Shown here piece after piece: positions 26,843-36,600 of a DNA stretch of 64,000 nucleotides (positions are counted from its first letter, which is position 1; the number at the start of each line of letters is the position of its first letter). Under the pieces are notes generated by a model that was not told where the DNA came from, did not search any database, and saw nothing but the letters and a program-made list of their open reading frames with translations. Where the stretch lies: the NCBI GenBank assembly GCA_022072405.1, contig JAJVHX010000005.1, forward strand, positions 47,869 through 111,868, given 5' to 3'. The position numbers were made by a program, and so were the translations under genes. This DNA is from Phycisphaerae bacterium (lineage in GTDB: Bacteria; Planctomycetota; Phycisphaerae; UBA1845; CAIVHJ01).

Positions 26843-26859
26843 TGGGACAATGTGTCCCA
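26843..26859. promoter_or_regulatory. Palindromic candidate operator upstream of the sigma54 activator
   Basis: TGGGACA-ATG-TGTCCCA is a perfect 7-bp-arm palindrome 24 bp upstream of the activator's ATG. The position suits autoregulation by its Fis-type HTH or control by another dimeric regulator. Confidence 0.4.
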
Positions 26860-27207
26860 TTAGTGAGACTTAAATTATACGCCTAAATGAAAAATTAGAC
26901 CAATCAAATCTATAATTATATGCAATTATTACAGTTATAAAAATAATCTCATTTTCGGGATATGGTATAATAATTGCTATATTTTCATCCGCACTAGCAT
27001 GAGAGACATAGGCTTTGGGGGAATACTCAACCACGCTGTTGGGCTTAGTGTAGGGATTCGGTTAAGATGAGGATCTGTCATCCGGTCACAGATTCATTCC
27101 TGATGAATTAAAAATGTCGCGTCGGCCGAGTAAGCCGCACAATGTTTTGCGAATATATTGAAATGCATATTGCTTGAACCAATTTTGCTGTCAGAGGAGG
27201 ATTCGGT
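26860..27207 (+). promoter_or_regulatory. AT-rich divergent promoter region and pilin RBS
   Basis: About 350 bp of AT-rich DNA between the divergent activator and pilin genes. No reading frame is convincing and no riboswitch class was recognised. The right end holds a strong Shine-Dalgarno (GAGGAGG, 27195-27201) before the pilin ATG. Confidence 0.45.
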
Positions 27208-28494
27208 ATGAAGCTGAGTAAGCGTCAAGGATTTACCCTGGTAGAGTTGCTGGTGGTTATCGGCATCATCGCCCTGTTGATCGCCATCCTGCTGCCCTCG
27301 CTGGCCCGGGCTCGCGAGCAGGCCCGTTCTACCAAATGTCTGTCGAATCAACGTGAAATCGGCAAAGCGGCGGCGACCTTTGCCAACGATCATAAGAGCA
27401 AGTTACAACTGGTCGCGGATGAGTCCGCCATCAATCTGGTTGACCCCGAACGCAGCACCTATGCCTACTTCAAAGAACAGAAGACTGGTAACCTGCCCTA
27501 CAACATTACTGTGGCTAATTACTTTGCCAACCCGCGCAATTATGAACTGGTCGCCTGGCCGGTAGCCTACGCTGAAGCATCTGGTCAGAACTTCGAAAAG
27601 AAGAACTGGAAATGGGGCGTTCGTGCGGAAGGTGTTGATGCCGGTGGTAACCCGGTGGTCGGCGGTACCCCGGTCAACAATGCCATGGAAATTGACAAGA
27701 TCGGCTGGTCCACCTGTCCGTCGGATAAAATACGCATCGGCTCACCTGGTTACCCAGCCACCAGTCGCATGGTGACATCACTGACGCTGAATGCCCAGGA
27801 AGAGTCTTTAGGTACAGTTCTCGCTCCCCAGCGCTATTATTACGGCGATCTCAGCTATGCCATGAATGAAGACATCGTCGGCGCCGAAGCGCGAAGTACA
27901 GGCGGTGGCAATCCTGTTCCGCAGTGTTTTGGCGGCAGTGGCGTTAGTGGAGATCTCGCGCAGGATAGACTGGGTGGCGAAAATAACCTGGCTCAGCCGC
28001 GCTTGAAAGGCGATATCGACAAGGTATTCAAACCATCGCAGACCGTGTTGACGGTGGATGGCGGCGATGATCTTCCTTCGGGGTATAACGGCAATCAGCG
28101 GGTCATGCTGATCAATTCTGCCAGCCGGGATATCGATTACATGTCCGGCGGCGGCAACCCCGATCCGACTTCCTATATCTCTTATACTTCCGGAACCACG
28201 CCGAGCAGCCGGGTTCGCGGCCATTTGGGATCAGTTGCTTACGTTCGTAACAGTTCCGTAGGTACGGGTACCAATTATGACCCGGCTTATCAGGTGATAC
28301 CGGAACGTCGGCATAATGATGGTGGCGTGAATGTGCTGCGTGCTGATTTTTCGGGAGAAACGGTTTATCCACGTAAATTCATCACCTTCACCAGTACCAA
28401 CCCCCCACGCAATGTACCGGCGCTCTATGCTCCGGAGAATTTTATTACCCCATACGATGTCAAAGAAAATTACAATCCGGTAGAAGGTCTGTAA
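27208..28494 (+). CDS. Prepilin-leader secreted protein of planctomycete type
   Basis: A 428-residue protein. Leader MKLSKRQG is cleaved before '[20 protein letters not shown]', followed by '[20 protein letters not shown]', the typical planctomycete type II-secretion/pilin N-helix. The large globular C-domain ends in '[22 protein letters not shown]', close to the family's H-x9-DG-like motif. Planctomycetes often carry dozens of these; function of the large domain is unknown. Strong Shine-Dalgarno (GAGGAGG) and a strong terminator bracket it, so it is a monocistronic, likely well expressed gene. Confidence 0.85.
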   Translation: MKLSKRQGFTLVELLVVIGIIALLIAILLPSLARAREQARSTKCLSNQREIGKAAATFANDHKSKLQLVADESAINLVDPERSTYAYFKEQKTGNLPYNITVANYFANPRNYELVAWPVAYAEASGQNFEKKNWKWGVRAEGVDAGGNPVVGGTPVNNAMEIDKIGWSTCPSDKIRIGSPGYPATSRMVTSLTLNAQEESLGTVLAPQRYYYGDLSYAMNEDIVGAEARSTGGGNPVPQCFGGSGVSGDLAQDRLGGENNLAQPRLKGDIDKVFKPSQTVLTVDGGDDLPSGYNGNQRVMLINSASRDIDYMSGGGNPDPTSYISYTSGTTPSSRVRGHLGSVAYVRNSSVGTGTNYDPAYQVIPERRHNDGGVNVLRADFSGETVYPRKFITFTSTNPPRNVPALYAPENFITPYDVKENYNPVEGL

Positions 28495-28536
28495 TTTCGA
28501 CTTTTGAGCTCGTGTACAGGTATGAGTTGATATCAG

Positions 28537-28571
28537 GATCCAGCTGCTTCCGGCAGCTGGATCTTTTTTTT
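28537..28571 (+). terminator. Strong rho-independent terminator
   Basis: An 11 bp perfect stem (GATCCAGCTGC / GCAGCTGGATC, 28537-28563) with loop TTCCG, followed by eight T. It lies 43 bp after the pilin stop. Confidence 0.93.
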
Positions 28572-28672
28572 CAGTTCTTTACACTCTTTTATCCGTAATT
28601 AAAACCACAGATTCCGCCCTTTGGGTTGTGTATAATTAAACAGGTTATCAAGGTCTGCACTGGATTTGTCGT

Positions 28673-29914
28673 ATGCGGAGATCATCCTCATCTTCTGCAC
28701 CCTTGCCCGCTACTGAAGCAGTGGGGGCTGTCCCCTGGACTGAAGACCACGCCTCAACCTCGTCGGCGCCCCCGCAATCCGAACAGTGGACCATTCCAGG
28801 ATATGTGCTGACCCAATTGCTGGGCCGTGGAGCCTATGGCCAGGTCTGGCAGGCGGTAAAGATCGGTTCGGGGCAGGATGTGGCGATCAAGCTCTTCACC
28901 CGCACCGGACCCTTGGACTGGCGCTATCTGCAGCGGGAAGTGGATCGGCTGCTGCGCGTCGCCGAGCATCCGCATATAGTCACACCGCTCGATGCCAACT
29001 TGCAAAATGAACCGCCATTTTACGCCATGATGCTGTTACGCAATGGATCGCTGGCCCAGCGAATCCAGCCCAACCAACCGTGGCGGGATATACCGCAGGC
29101 GGTAACCTGGTTTGAACAAATCACCCGGGCGCTGGAATTTGCTCATGGCAAGGGCCTATTACATTGTGATCTGAAACCGGCCAATATCCTGCTGGATGAA
29201 GAAGGCCAGGTGCGGGTTGTGGATTTCGGACAGGCCCTGCTGCGTGGCGAAGCGGTTCATGCCCTGGGTACGATCGCCTTCATGTCGCCCGAGCAGGCGG
29301 AGTGGGGTCCGATGCAGGAGAATCGGCCGGACCCCTCGGTGAGCTGGGATGTTTACGGCCTGGGAGCGACCCTGTACACTCTGCTGAGCGGAAGGCCGCC
29401 CCACCCGCTGGACGAGTTGCAATTGACCCTGACCAGCAGCACTGATCTGGCGCTGCGACTGGCTCGTTATCGGCAATATATACAATTCACCCCGCCAGTG
29501 CCGCTTCGCCAATTGAATGCCCAGGTGGATGGCGACCTGGCGGATATCGTGCACACCTGCCTGCAGCCGGACCCGGTGAGGCGCTACCAGAATATTACGG
29601 CGGTGCTCGACGATCTGCGGCGGCGGCGCGAATATCGCCCGTTGCGCTGTCAGCCGGCCAGTTGGGGCAAACGGTTGCGGAAATTCATAAAGCGCAACCT
29701 GGGCAGTCTGGTTATTTCACTGGTTGCAATTCTAGCCATCTGCGTCGCCACGGGCACGCTCTATTACGCTTACCAGAGCCAGATCGATGAACTGAACTCG
29801 CAGCGCACCACGCTGGAAGCGCAGAAAAAAGCTTTGGAATCAAGGCTGGAACAAGCCGAGGCGGAATTGCAGCAATGGCGTAGCCTGGTTCCACCGATCG
29901 GAGATCAGGATTGA
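28673..29914 (+). CDS. Membrane-anchored Ser/Thr protein kinase
   Basis: A 413-residue Hanks-type kinase. A Ser/Ala/Pro-rich N-terminus (1-38), then the kinase domain: glycine loop GRGAYG (51-56), Lys73 in 'VAIK', catalytic 'HCDLKPAN' (Asp166), DFG at 184-186, and 'GTIAFMSPEQAEWGP' activation segment. A single membrane helix lies at about 345-370, followed by a coiled coil (about 372-405). Unusually for bacterial receptor kinases the extracytoplasmic part is only this short coil, perhaps a dimeriser. It may feed the FHA regulator at 24987-26819. Stop overlaps the convergent MauE gene by 10 bp. Confidence 0.92.
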   Translation: MRRSSSSSAPLPATEAVGAVPWTEDHASTSSAPPQSEQWTIPGYVLTQLLGRGAYGQVWQAVKIGSGQDVAIKLFTRTGPLDWRYLQREVDRLLRVAEHPHIVTPLDANLQNEPPFYAMMLLRNGSLAQRIQPNQPWRDIPQAVTWFEQITRALEFAHGKGLLHCDLKPANILLDEEGQVRVVDFGQALLRGEAVHALGTIAFMSPEQAEWGPMQENRPDPSVSWDVYGLGATLYTLLSGRPPHPLDELQLTLTSSTDLALRLARYRQYIQFTPPVPLRQLNAQVDGDLADIVHTCLQPDPVRRYQNITAVLDDLRRRREYRPLRCQPASWGKRLRKFIKRNLGSLVISLVAILAICVATGTLYYAYQSQIDELNSQRTTLEAQKKALESRLEQAEAELQQWRSLVPPIGDQD

Positions 29915-30447
29915 TTGGATAGGGCGGGTGACGTCGAAGTGGATTTCCAAAGAACCGGCCGCAGACACCAGCGCCAGGTCGTGGAGAACAACACCACCAC
30001 ACTCAACATCAGCAGCAGCCCGTTCTCCAAAATTTTGATCCAGATGATATCCACCCCCGTACCGCAACCGCAGTTGAATTCGACCGCCCAGAAGCTGAGT
30101 TGCTTCGTCACCATGATCTGCACCGTGCGCTGCAGGATCGCGACCGTGAAGGAGATCAGCATCACCAGCATCACCCCGCCCGTTCCACGCACCGCCACCC
30201 CCAGCAGAAGAAAAACTCCGCCCAGCAGTTCAATCCAGGGAATGATCACTGCGGTCAGATTCAGCAGCAGATATTGCTCGGCTGAATAAAGCTGGTACTC
30301 CCGCACCGCCTTGAGAAAATCGACCGGATTCTGAATTTTCCCGATGCTCACGTAGACCATCATTCCGCCCAGCAACAACCGGGCGATCAGCAGGGGTACG
30401 CCGGTCGCCACCCATCGTGCCCACCCGGAACGCGCTGCAGAGATCAT
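29905..30447 (-). CDS. MauE/DoxX-like membrane protein
   Basis: A 180-residue four-helix membrane protein: 'LLLGGMMVYVSIGKIQNPVDF' (in part) is the DoxX/MauE signature first helix, and residues near 130 contain the cysteine pair 'FNCGCGTG'. MauE-type members support disulfide formation or electron transfer in the periplasm. ATG overlaps the stop of the rhodanese gene (ATGA), so the two are translationally coupled and may act on sulfur or thiol chemistry together. Confidence 0.75.
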   Translation of the reverse strand: MISAARSGWARWVATGVPLLIARLLLGGMMVYVSIGKIQNPVDFLKAVREYQLYSAEQYLLLNLTAVIIPWIELLGGVFLLLGVAVRGTGGVMLVMLISFTVAILQRTVQIMVTKQLSFWAVEFNCGCGTGVDIIWIKILENGLLLMLSVVVLFSTTWRWCLRPVLWKSTSTSPALSNQS

Positions 30448-31055
30448 GGCTCACTCTCCCCGGGTGCGGTCAGGTCATAGCCGGCAGCCCTCCAATCCGA
30501 AATCCCACCTTCATAGATGTAGACACGATTCACATCCAGCGGAGTGGTGATCTGACTGGTCAGGTATTCGGTCGCCAGAATGCTGTCTTCGCAATCCCCG
30601 CCGTTGCAATAAATGATGATCGTCTCCGCCGTTGCGGCTGCCGCCAGCACCTTATCCAGATACAGTTCGGGATGATAATAATTGAATTGGACGGCGCCGA
30701 GGATGTGACCATCGGCAAAGTGTTCATCATCGCGAGCATCGATAAATAACACGGTTGGGTCGCCCGCCACATAAAAATCATAGACCTGCTGGAGTGTCAG
30801 CGTATTGAAGGGATGGCTGAGTTTCGACGGCTCGAGGGCCGGCTGGCTGAGAGAAGATGCTGCAGCAGAAGTTGGCTGAGTTGCCAGCGGTATAACCGGC
30901 TGTGAAGTTTTAACAAAAGGTGGAACGGGTGGAAAATAATTGCGCGACAATTCCAGCCCCTGGCTGCGCAGCACATTGAACATCAGGCCGCTACCCGCCG
31001 CCAATCCCAGCAATATCACCGACTCAATCAGGATGATGCCTAAGGACCGAATCAT
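30444..31055 (-). CDS. Membrane-anchored rhodanese-like protein
   Basis: A 203-residue protein: N-terminal membrane helix (5-27), a Pro/Ser/Ala linker, and a rhodanese domain (about 85-200) with 'TVLFIDARDDEHFADGHILGAVQF' (in part) and the active-site loop 'IIIYCNGGDCEDS' with Cys150. Rhodaneses carry persulfide sulfur; the catalytic loop here reads CNGGDC, with a cysteine where an Arg is common. The domain would lie outside the cytoplasm. Coupled to the MauE-like gene. Confidence 0.8.
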   Translation of the reverse strand: MIRSLGIILIESVILLGLAAGSGLMFNVLRSQGLELSRNYFPPVPPFVKTSQPVIPLATQPTSAAASSLSQPALEPSKLSHPFNTLTLQQVYDFYVAGDPTVLFIDARDDEHFADGHILGAVQFNYYHPELYLDKVLAAAATAETIIIYCNGGDCEDSILATEYLTSQITTPLDVNRVYIYEGGISDWRAAGYDLTAPGESEP

Positions 31056-31105
31056 TTCTTTATTGTAGTATCAGCTGGGTGCTCCGAGTAGTCGGCTAAC
31101 ATGGA

Positions 31106-31136
31106 TAAAAAAAGCACCCGGATTGCTCCGAGTGCT
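31106..31136 (-). terminator. Rho-independent terminator of the subtilase gene
   Basis: Minus-strand stem of AGCACTCGGA / TCCGGGTGCT (one mismatch) with a 4-nt loop, followed by a run of seven T (A at 31107-31113 on the plus strand). It lies ~27 bp past the protease stop. Confidence 0.85.
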
Positions 31137-31162
31137 CATGAGTTACCATCCCATCGATCCGG

Positions 31163-34030
31163 CTACTTTTCGATGGGCAGGGTCAGCAATTCCTGCTGGG
31201 TATGCGGATGGGTCAGGTGAATCGAGCCGACCGTCACCGTATCCGTCGGGTTCTGTGGCGGAGTAGCGGAAAGCTTGAAATTCAGCCGCGTCGCCACGCC
31301 GGGATAGAGCATATCTGCACCGCTGATCGAAACCTGGATCGGATCGCGATAGAGATAGGTCAGTTTAACCGTCGTGTTGACGAAAATCTCCGGATCGGTC
31401 AGGGCAAAGGCGGGGCGCACTTCCAGATTGCAACTGACGTTGGCCCCGGTCGGGTTCGGATTATTGACCAGCAGCGAAAGCTGCCGATAGCTCATGCCAT
31501 CCTTGGCAATGGCGGTGCCGTTGGCATCATAAACGCATACCGGCACGTCCGTGAAACGGGCGAAATCATCCTCGCTGTATTCGATATCGACTCGTACCGC
31601 CTTGATTTCCGGCTGGAAGGTAATGCTGCGATTCAGCGTGTCCTCAGCCGGGGTCAGCTTCTGCTCCAGCGTCGCACGATAACCATCAATCGTACCCGAC
31701 GCGCTGATCGGCACGGCGGTCGGCCAGAGTTGCGTCAGGATCAACTGTCCCGAAGGTTTCTGGCCTTCGGGGTGGCGCCAATTGGTAATGGCTGCCGGCT
31801 GAGCAGTGATACCGCTGAAACGGACCTGTAACTGATAATTCGCAGTTTCATCCGGTTTGCGGCTATAAGTGCAGAGTTCCCAAACTCCAGTTTGTAAATC
31901 ATCACCGCTGATGGTCCATTGCGCTTCCAGTAACTGATTTTTGGTATCCAGCCGGAACTGGCCGTTGCCCAGCGTGTCACCATTGGGCTTGAAGATTTCG
32001 CGGATCGCCAGCTCCGCCGGCTGATTCTCCACTGCGCCCAGTTGCAGGTGCATCGCCGACGCCCCCGCCGGTACGGCGAAGAAATAGCGCTGCACTTTCC
32101 AGCCTTCCACCTTCTGATTCGCAATCGCCGTCTGATACTGGTTGGTGATGTCGAAGGTATAGGGTACGACCACGGTATTGATCAGGCGGAAGCCCACCTG
32201 ACCCTCGGCGTCGCCGGTAATGGTGGCGACATACAAACCGGGTTGTTTCAGTTTGCTGCTGTCATAATCAACATTAACCGTAGCGGACTGCTCGCCGCGG
32301 AAATAAACCTGTTGCTGGCGGACCTGGCACCAGTCCGCATCGGATTTCAGCGTGTATTGCCGGGAGAAATTGGCCACCTGCTCGGCGTCGCTGGTGGGAG
32401 TGAAACGCGGCTGCACCGTAAAAACCTGCGAGCGGTCGTTGGGAAAGTAGGGCGTCCGCCAGTAAGCGGTCGGACCCTGCCCACCCACCGCCAATGGCGA
32501 GGGCGTGGTCACGTCGTAATCAAAGAGAATATCATCCTGCAGACTGGCGACCATCTGCAGATAAACTTCGACCGCCGTGCTCATCTCGGGCACTCCGGCA
32601 CCATAATCGAGCGCCTGGAACCCCGCCAGCGGCCGGGCACTGCGGGCCAACGCCTGCCGAACCCAGCTCGAACGCTGCGCATGATCGGGATACTGTTTGA
32701 CAGCGGCACTGACCATCACCGCACCCATGCCGCAGGCATAAGGCGAAGCCATGCTGGTGCCCCGCCAGAAATCACCCCGGCGGTTCCAGCGCGGTACGGT
32801 GCTGGTGGCGTAACCGGGAACGGCGATATCGGGCTTGGCCAGTTCTCCACCACGCGAACTGAAGAGCGCCAGTTGCGGTCCCTCCATCTGCACACTCATC
32901 ACATCGCGGGCGCTGTCGGCCGCCAGCAGAGCGGCAATCGTAATCGCCGCCGGTGCCGCTGCCGGCGTGCCCACCGATGAGAGGCCCGGCCCTTCATTAC
33001 CCGCGCTGGTAAAGACCACCAGATTAGGATTCTCCCGCAGTAATTTATCGAGGAAGGTATCGATATCCGAGTGGCCATCCCGCTCCGAACCGATCCCGTA
33101 GCTCAGGTTGCATACCACCGGCACGTTATGTTTGCGGGCATATTCGGCGGCATATTCAAAGGCCTTTTTCTTGCTGGCAGTAACCGTCGCCCCTCCGGAA
33201 TATGTGTTGTTGCCGATCTTCAGGCTGATCACTTTGGCGCCGGGAGCCACGCCATGAAAATTCGGCTGATTATTAATGCGGTAACCAGCTGCGATACCGG
33301 CGACATGCGTACCATGCCCACCGTCATCGAAATGCAGAATTACCTTTTTATCACTCAGAAATACGTTGACCGCACAGGTGAGCAACGCAAACTGGCTTTC
33401 CTTTTTCTCACGGGCAAACTGAAACGTGTCCTGCTTGACGTGATAATTCAGCAGCGCCTTTTCATCAGACCAGTCGCGGTTGCAATTGGTATCGACATAC
33501 ACCACCGCCTGGTCGTCGGCGGCTCCGGGGGGCACCATCACGAGGATGGCGTAATCGTCGCTGGTCTGGCCGTTGTTGTTCGGATCAGTCACTTCGGAAT
33601 TGGCGAAACGGCTTTCCGGCAACAGGCCGAACCAGAAGCGCGTACCCGCCGGCTGCTTGTTTGCCGGGGTAAAGCCATATTCAACCGGATTGTTCTCGTT
33701 GTCGTTCCGGACCAACTTGTCGCGCTGCACGTCGTAACTGATTTCGCTTAACGCGACATCGCCCTCGCCCGTGAAATCCTGAACGTCGATCACCTTGGGT
33801 TGACCATCGGGCGTCACGGTGAGGCCCGGCACGCCCATGTCCACCCCGGTATCCAGCACCGCGATGACCACGCCCCGGCCATCGACCTCCGGGTTCTCCT
33901 TATGGAATTTATCCACGCCGCAGGTGCTCAAGCTGAGCTGCGTCCAGGGCGGCGTTTTCTCATCCGCCAGCAGCGGCCAGGCTGCCACCATCACCAATCC
34001 CAGCGACCAACCGAACATTTTGCGCAACAT
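31163..34030 (-). CDS. Secreted S8 subtilase (tripeptidyl-peptidase II/pyrolysin-like)
   Basis: A 955-residue exported serine protease (signal MLRKMFGWSLGLVMVAAWPLLA). Catalytic triad Asp60 ('VIAVLDTGVD'), His239 ('GGHGTHVAG') and Ser426 ('GTSMASPYA'); oxyanion Asn345 ('SAGNEG'). A ~180-residue insertion separates Asp and His, as in tripeptidyl-peptidase II and pyrolysin. About 500-955 are beta-rich C-terminal domains, also TPP II-like. No lipobox, so periplasmic or extracellular. All catalytic residues are present. Own terminator downstream. Confidence 0.9.
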   Translation of the reverse strand: MLRKMFGWSLGLVMVAAWPLLADEKTPPWTQLSLSTCGVDKFHKENPEVDGRGVVIAVLDTGVDMGVPGLTVTPDGQPKVIDVQDFTGEGDVALSEISYDVQRDKLVRNDNENNPVEYGFTPANKQPAGTRFWFGLLPESRFANSEVTDPNNNGQTSDDYAILVMVPPGAADDQAVVYVDTNCNRDWSDEKALLNYHVKQDTFQFAREKKESQFALLTCAVNVFLSDKKVILHFDDGGHGTHVAGIAAGYRINNQPNFHGVAPGAKVISLKIGNNTYSGGATVTASKKKAFEYAAEYARKHNVPVVCNLSYGIGSERDGHSDIDTFLDKLLRENPNLVVFTSAGNEGPGLSSVGTPAAAPAAITIAALLAADSARDVMSVQMEGPQLALFSSRGGELAKPDIAVPGYATSTVPRWNRRGDFWRGTSMASPYACGMGAVMVSAAVKQYPDHAQRSSWVRQALARSARPLAGFQALDYGAGVPEMSTAVEVYLQMVASLQDDILFDYDVTTPSPLAVGGQGPTAYWRTPYFPNDRSQVFTVQPRFTPTSDAEQVANFSRQYTLKSDADWCQVRQQQVYFRGEQSATVNVDYDSSKLKQPGLYVATITGDAEGQVGFRLINTVVVPYTFDITNQYQTAIANQKVEGWKVQRYFFAVPAGASAMHLQLGAVENQPAELAIREIFKPNGDTLGNGQFRLDTKNQLLEAQWTISGDDLQTGVWELCTYSRKPDETANYQLQVRFSGITAQPAAITNWRHPEGQKPSGQLILTQLWPTAVPISASGTIDGYRATLEQKLTPAEDTLNRSITFQPEIKAVRVDIEYSEDDFARFTDVPVCVYDANGTAIAKDGMSYRQLSLLVNNPNPTGANVSCNLEVRPAFALTDPEIFVNTTVKLTYLYRDPIQVSISGADMLYPGVATRLNFKLSATPPQNPTDTVTVGSIHLTHPHTQQELLTLPIEK

Positions 34031-34158
34031 GATTAAGTCTCCGTGTGCCGTGGGTGCAGATATGATCCAGTAGCATTCTCGATCGCCAGCCTATATTCTG
34101 CTCATTTTCACGATGGATGTAAATCCTTCCGCAATCAATTTCCGGGCGAGAAGTCATC

Positions 34159-34680
34159 ATGGGCTGGGATATTCTGGGATGGGTATTGCTGAGTCTGGGT
34201 CTGCTGGTCGGCCTGCTTCTCACCGTGCTGCAACTGCCCGGCACCTGGTTTATTCTGCTCTGCGCTATAATCTATGACTGGGTCCATGGATTTCATAGCA
34301 TCGGGGTGACCGGACTGGTGATCATTGGCGGGCTGGCGGCGGTTGCGGAAGTGATGGAACTGCTGGCGGCGGTACTCGGTGTACAGCGGGCCAAACCCAG
34401 CCCCGGCGCCGGATGGGCCGCCCTGCTGGGTGGTTTCGGAGGCATGCTGCTCTGCACCCCATTGATTCCCATACCCGTGGTGGGGACGATTGTCGGCGGG
34501 ATGATCGGTTGTTTTGCGGCGGTCTGGCTGGTGGAGTATCGCCACCATGGCCAAGCCAATCAGGGAGTGAAAGTCGGCTGGGCCGCTATGGTCGGCCGAC
34601 TCTATGGCCTGCTCGCCAAAATCCTCGCCGCACTGCTGATGACCGGTGTCACCATCACCGTGCTGGTCACACACAAATAA
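34159..34680 (+). CDS. DUF456 membrane protein
   Basis: A 173-residue hydrophobic protein with the DUF456 pattern: 'LLTVLQLPGTWFILLCAIIYDW' (in part), 'AEVMELLAAVLGVQRAK' and glycine-rich 'GWAALLGGFGGMLLCTPL'. Four to five membrane helices. Function unknown. Divergent from the subtilase, with a 128 bp shared upstream region. Confidence 0.8.
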   Translation: MGWDILGWVLLSLGLLVGLLLTVLQLPGTWFILLCAIIYDWVHGFHSIGVTGLVIIGGLAAVAEVMELLAAVLGVQRAKPSPGAGWAALLGGFGGMLLCTPLIPIPVVGTIVGGMIGCFAAVWLVEYRHHGQANQGVKVGWAAMVGRLYGLLAKILAALLMTGVTITVLVTHK

Positions 34681-34806
34681 TCAAATATATTGTTTAATCA
34701 CCAGTTTGCCCGCACCCTGGCGTTCGCAGCTCTGATCGATACGACTCATTCCTCGACGCGGTTACCTTATTATCCATTCCCTGTTTCCCGTTACCCGATT
34801 TCAGAT

Positions 34807-34965
34807 TTATCGGTCCTGCTTACTCGCCGCCGGAAACTCATAGCTTCGCAATTCACCGACAAATTCAGCCACGATACCCGCTTTCAGTAGTGCCCGGTTG
34901 GTCGCCAACTGCTTGCTATATTCTGCGCCGCATTTTTTCGACAGTTCAGCTTCATCAAGCAGCAT
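34807..34965 (-). CDS. Possible small hypothetical protein
   Basis: A 52-residue frame starting MLLDEAELSKKCGAEYSK with balanced, protein-like composition and no membrane segment. The upstream ribosome site is weak (GGAAAA). It sits divergently from the GT2 gene, 42 bp away. Nothing recognised; it may be spurious. Confidence 0.3.
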   Translation of the reverse strand: MLLDEAELSKKCGAEYSKQLATNRALLKAGIVAEFVGELRSYEFPAASKQDR

Positions 34966-35007
34966 ATTTTTCCGATGCTCAGGCTGTACACTTATCGGAC
35001 AACTGCT

Positions 35008-36297
35008 ATGAGCCAACCCACTGCCCATCCCCGTACGAGCACCGTCTCTAACGCTGCATTCTACAACGCACTCGAATCAGCTCTGGGCCATCCCCTGCCC
35101 AGAACTTCCGAACAGCCGGATACTCAACCGGTCACTGTTCATCCCAGCCTGACGATCGTCATCCCGGCACTGAACGAAGAAGAAGCGATCGCCGGGACAC
35201 TGACCAGCGTGCTCAACGCCCGTGCCGCGATCATCGCTCAGACACCCATTCGCCATATTGAGGTCGTGGTCGTCAATGACGGTTCGACTGATCGCACTCA
35301 GGAGATCGCCGAAAGTTTTTCCGAAGTGCGGGTGATTCGCTTTGTCAAAAATCGCGGTTACGGAGCCGCGCTGAAGGCTGGTTTCCAGGCCAATCGCTCC
35401 GATATCGTCAGCTTCATCGACGCCGACGGTACGTTGCGCGCCGAGTCGTTCATTCCCATGCTCAATAAATTATTCGACGAACAAGCCGATGTGGTGCTGG
35501 GAGCGCGCCTGAACCCGGAAAGTGAAATGCCGGCGATCCGGCGGCTGGGCAACTGGGGTTTCGCCCGCCTGCTGGGTTTTATCTCCGGCCAGCCGCTTAC
35601 CGATTGTGCGTCCGGCATGCGGGTCATCCGCCGCAGCTCGCTCAAATATCTGATGCCTCTGCCCGACGGTTTGCATTTCACCCCGGCGATGAGTTGTATC
35701 GCCCTGCTCGATCGCCGGCTGAAAATCGGCGAAGTGCCCGTGCCCTACGCCGAGCGGGTCGGTCGCTCCAAGCTCAGCGTGGTGCGCGATGGCCTGCGCT
35801 TCCTGAGCATCATCCTGCTGACCGGTTGTTTCTATAACCCGATCAAGTGTGCCGCTACCGGACTGGCCATCACCTGGCTGCTGGGTGCACTGGCGATGTT
35901 CTCTGCTTGGAATCCATCGGCCATCGGCTGGACTGTCGCGGTGATGAGCTATGTTGCCGTCGGCGTGGCGTTGATCGGTCACCAGGTCGTTAAAGCTTTG
36001 ATCGTGGCGGCACCACCCTCCTCAAAGACAGAACAGCTTTTACATCGCTGGACCCATCCGCGCACGCTGGCCAATTTCGGCTTGCTGCAATTAGCGGGCT
36101 GCGCGCTGTTTAGTGGTATTCTATGGGCGGTCGGAGCGGATTCCTTCAACGCTTACGGCTGGCTGAGCATGATCACCTTCCTGCTGGGTTTCGGAACTAT
36201 ATTACTCGCCGTCAGCCTGCGCATGATTCAACTGATCCGCGTCAAACTAGAAGCCCTGCTCGATGATCCTTTTACTCGCACGCACGCCAGTCAATAA
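35008..36297 (+). CDS. Family 2 glycosyltransferase with membrane C-terminus
   Basis: A 429-residue GT2 enzyme of the dolichol-phosphate mannosyltransferase type. 'LTIVIPALNEEEAIAGTL', 'VVVVNDGSTDRTQEIA', 'FIDADGTL' (DxD-type metal site) and 'GNWGFARLLGFISGQPLTDCASGMRVIRR' (in part) mark the catalytic domain (about 55-280). Four hydrophobic helices follow. Probably transfers a sugar to polyprenyl phosphate. The start at 35008 (MSQPTAHP) is preferred over 34975, where translation begins in AT-rich DNA. Confidence 0.85.
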   Translation: MSQPTAHPRTSTVSNAAFYNALESALGHPLPRTSEQPDTQPVTVHPSLTIVIPALNEEEAIAGTLTSVLNARAAIIAQTPIRHIEVVVVNDGSTDRTQEIAESFSEVRVIRFVKNRGYGAALKAGFQANRSDIVSFIDADGTLRAESFIPMLNKLFDEQADVVLGARLNPESEMPAIRRLGNWGFARLLGFISGQPLTDCASGMRVIRRSSLKYLMPLPDGLHFTPAMSCIALLDRRLKIGEVPVPYAERVGRSKLSVVRDGLRFLSIILLTGCFYNPIKCAATGLAITWLLGALAMFSAWNPSAIGWTVAVMSYVAVGVALIGHQVVKALIVAAPPSSKTEQLLHRWTHPRTLANFGLLQLAGCALFSGILWAVGADSFNAYGWLSMITFLLGFGTILLAVSLRMIQLIRVKLEALLDDPFTRTHASQ

Positions 36298-36600
36298 TAA
36301 CCGAGCACCTTCACTTCCGATAATCCGCTATCTCAATTTTCCATTACGGTGTTAGTCATTTATTCCGGACCTGTTAATAACTCTCTTTGTAAATTATTTT
36401 TATCCGGCGATGAGTAAATCGTACATTTAATGTGTAATTTTATATATCGACGTGGTGACATCGGTTGTCGCCGGACTGCAATTCGATCGCAGTCTATAAA
36501 CCAGAGCTGGTTATTGTTATTCGCTTGAGTGACATGGTTATGTCATTTGAGCCAGTCATCGTTAAAGCAAAATTACGTACTCGATCGTGTTGAATCAACC
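36298..36600. other. Intergenic region, nothing recognised
   Basis: About 300 bp, AT-rich in its centre (36350-36450), upstream of the giant beta-helix gene. It presumably holds that gene's promoter. No repeat or RNA element recognised. Confidence 0.4.

Noticed and set aside
26860..27207. Riboswitch before the pilin gene
   Set aside because: No conserved aptamer core (for example cyclic-di-GMP) was recognised; only AT-rich promoter-like DNA.
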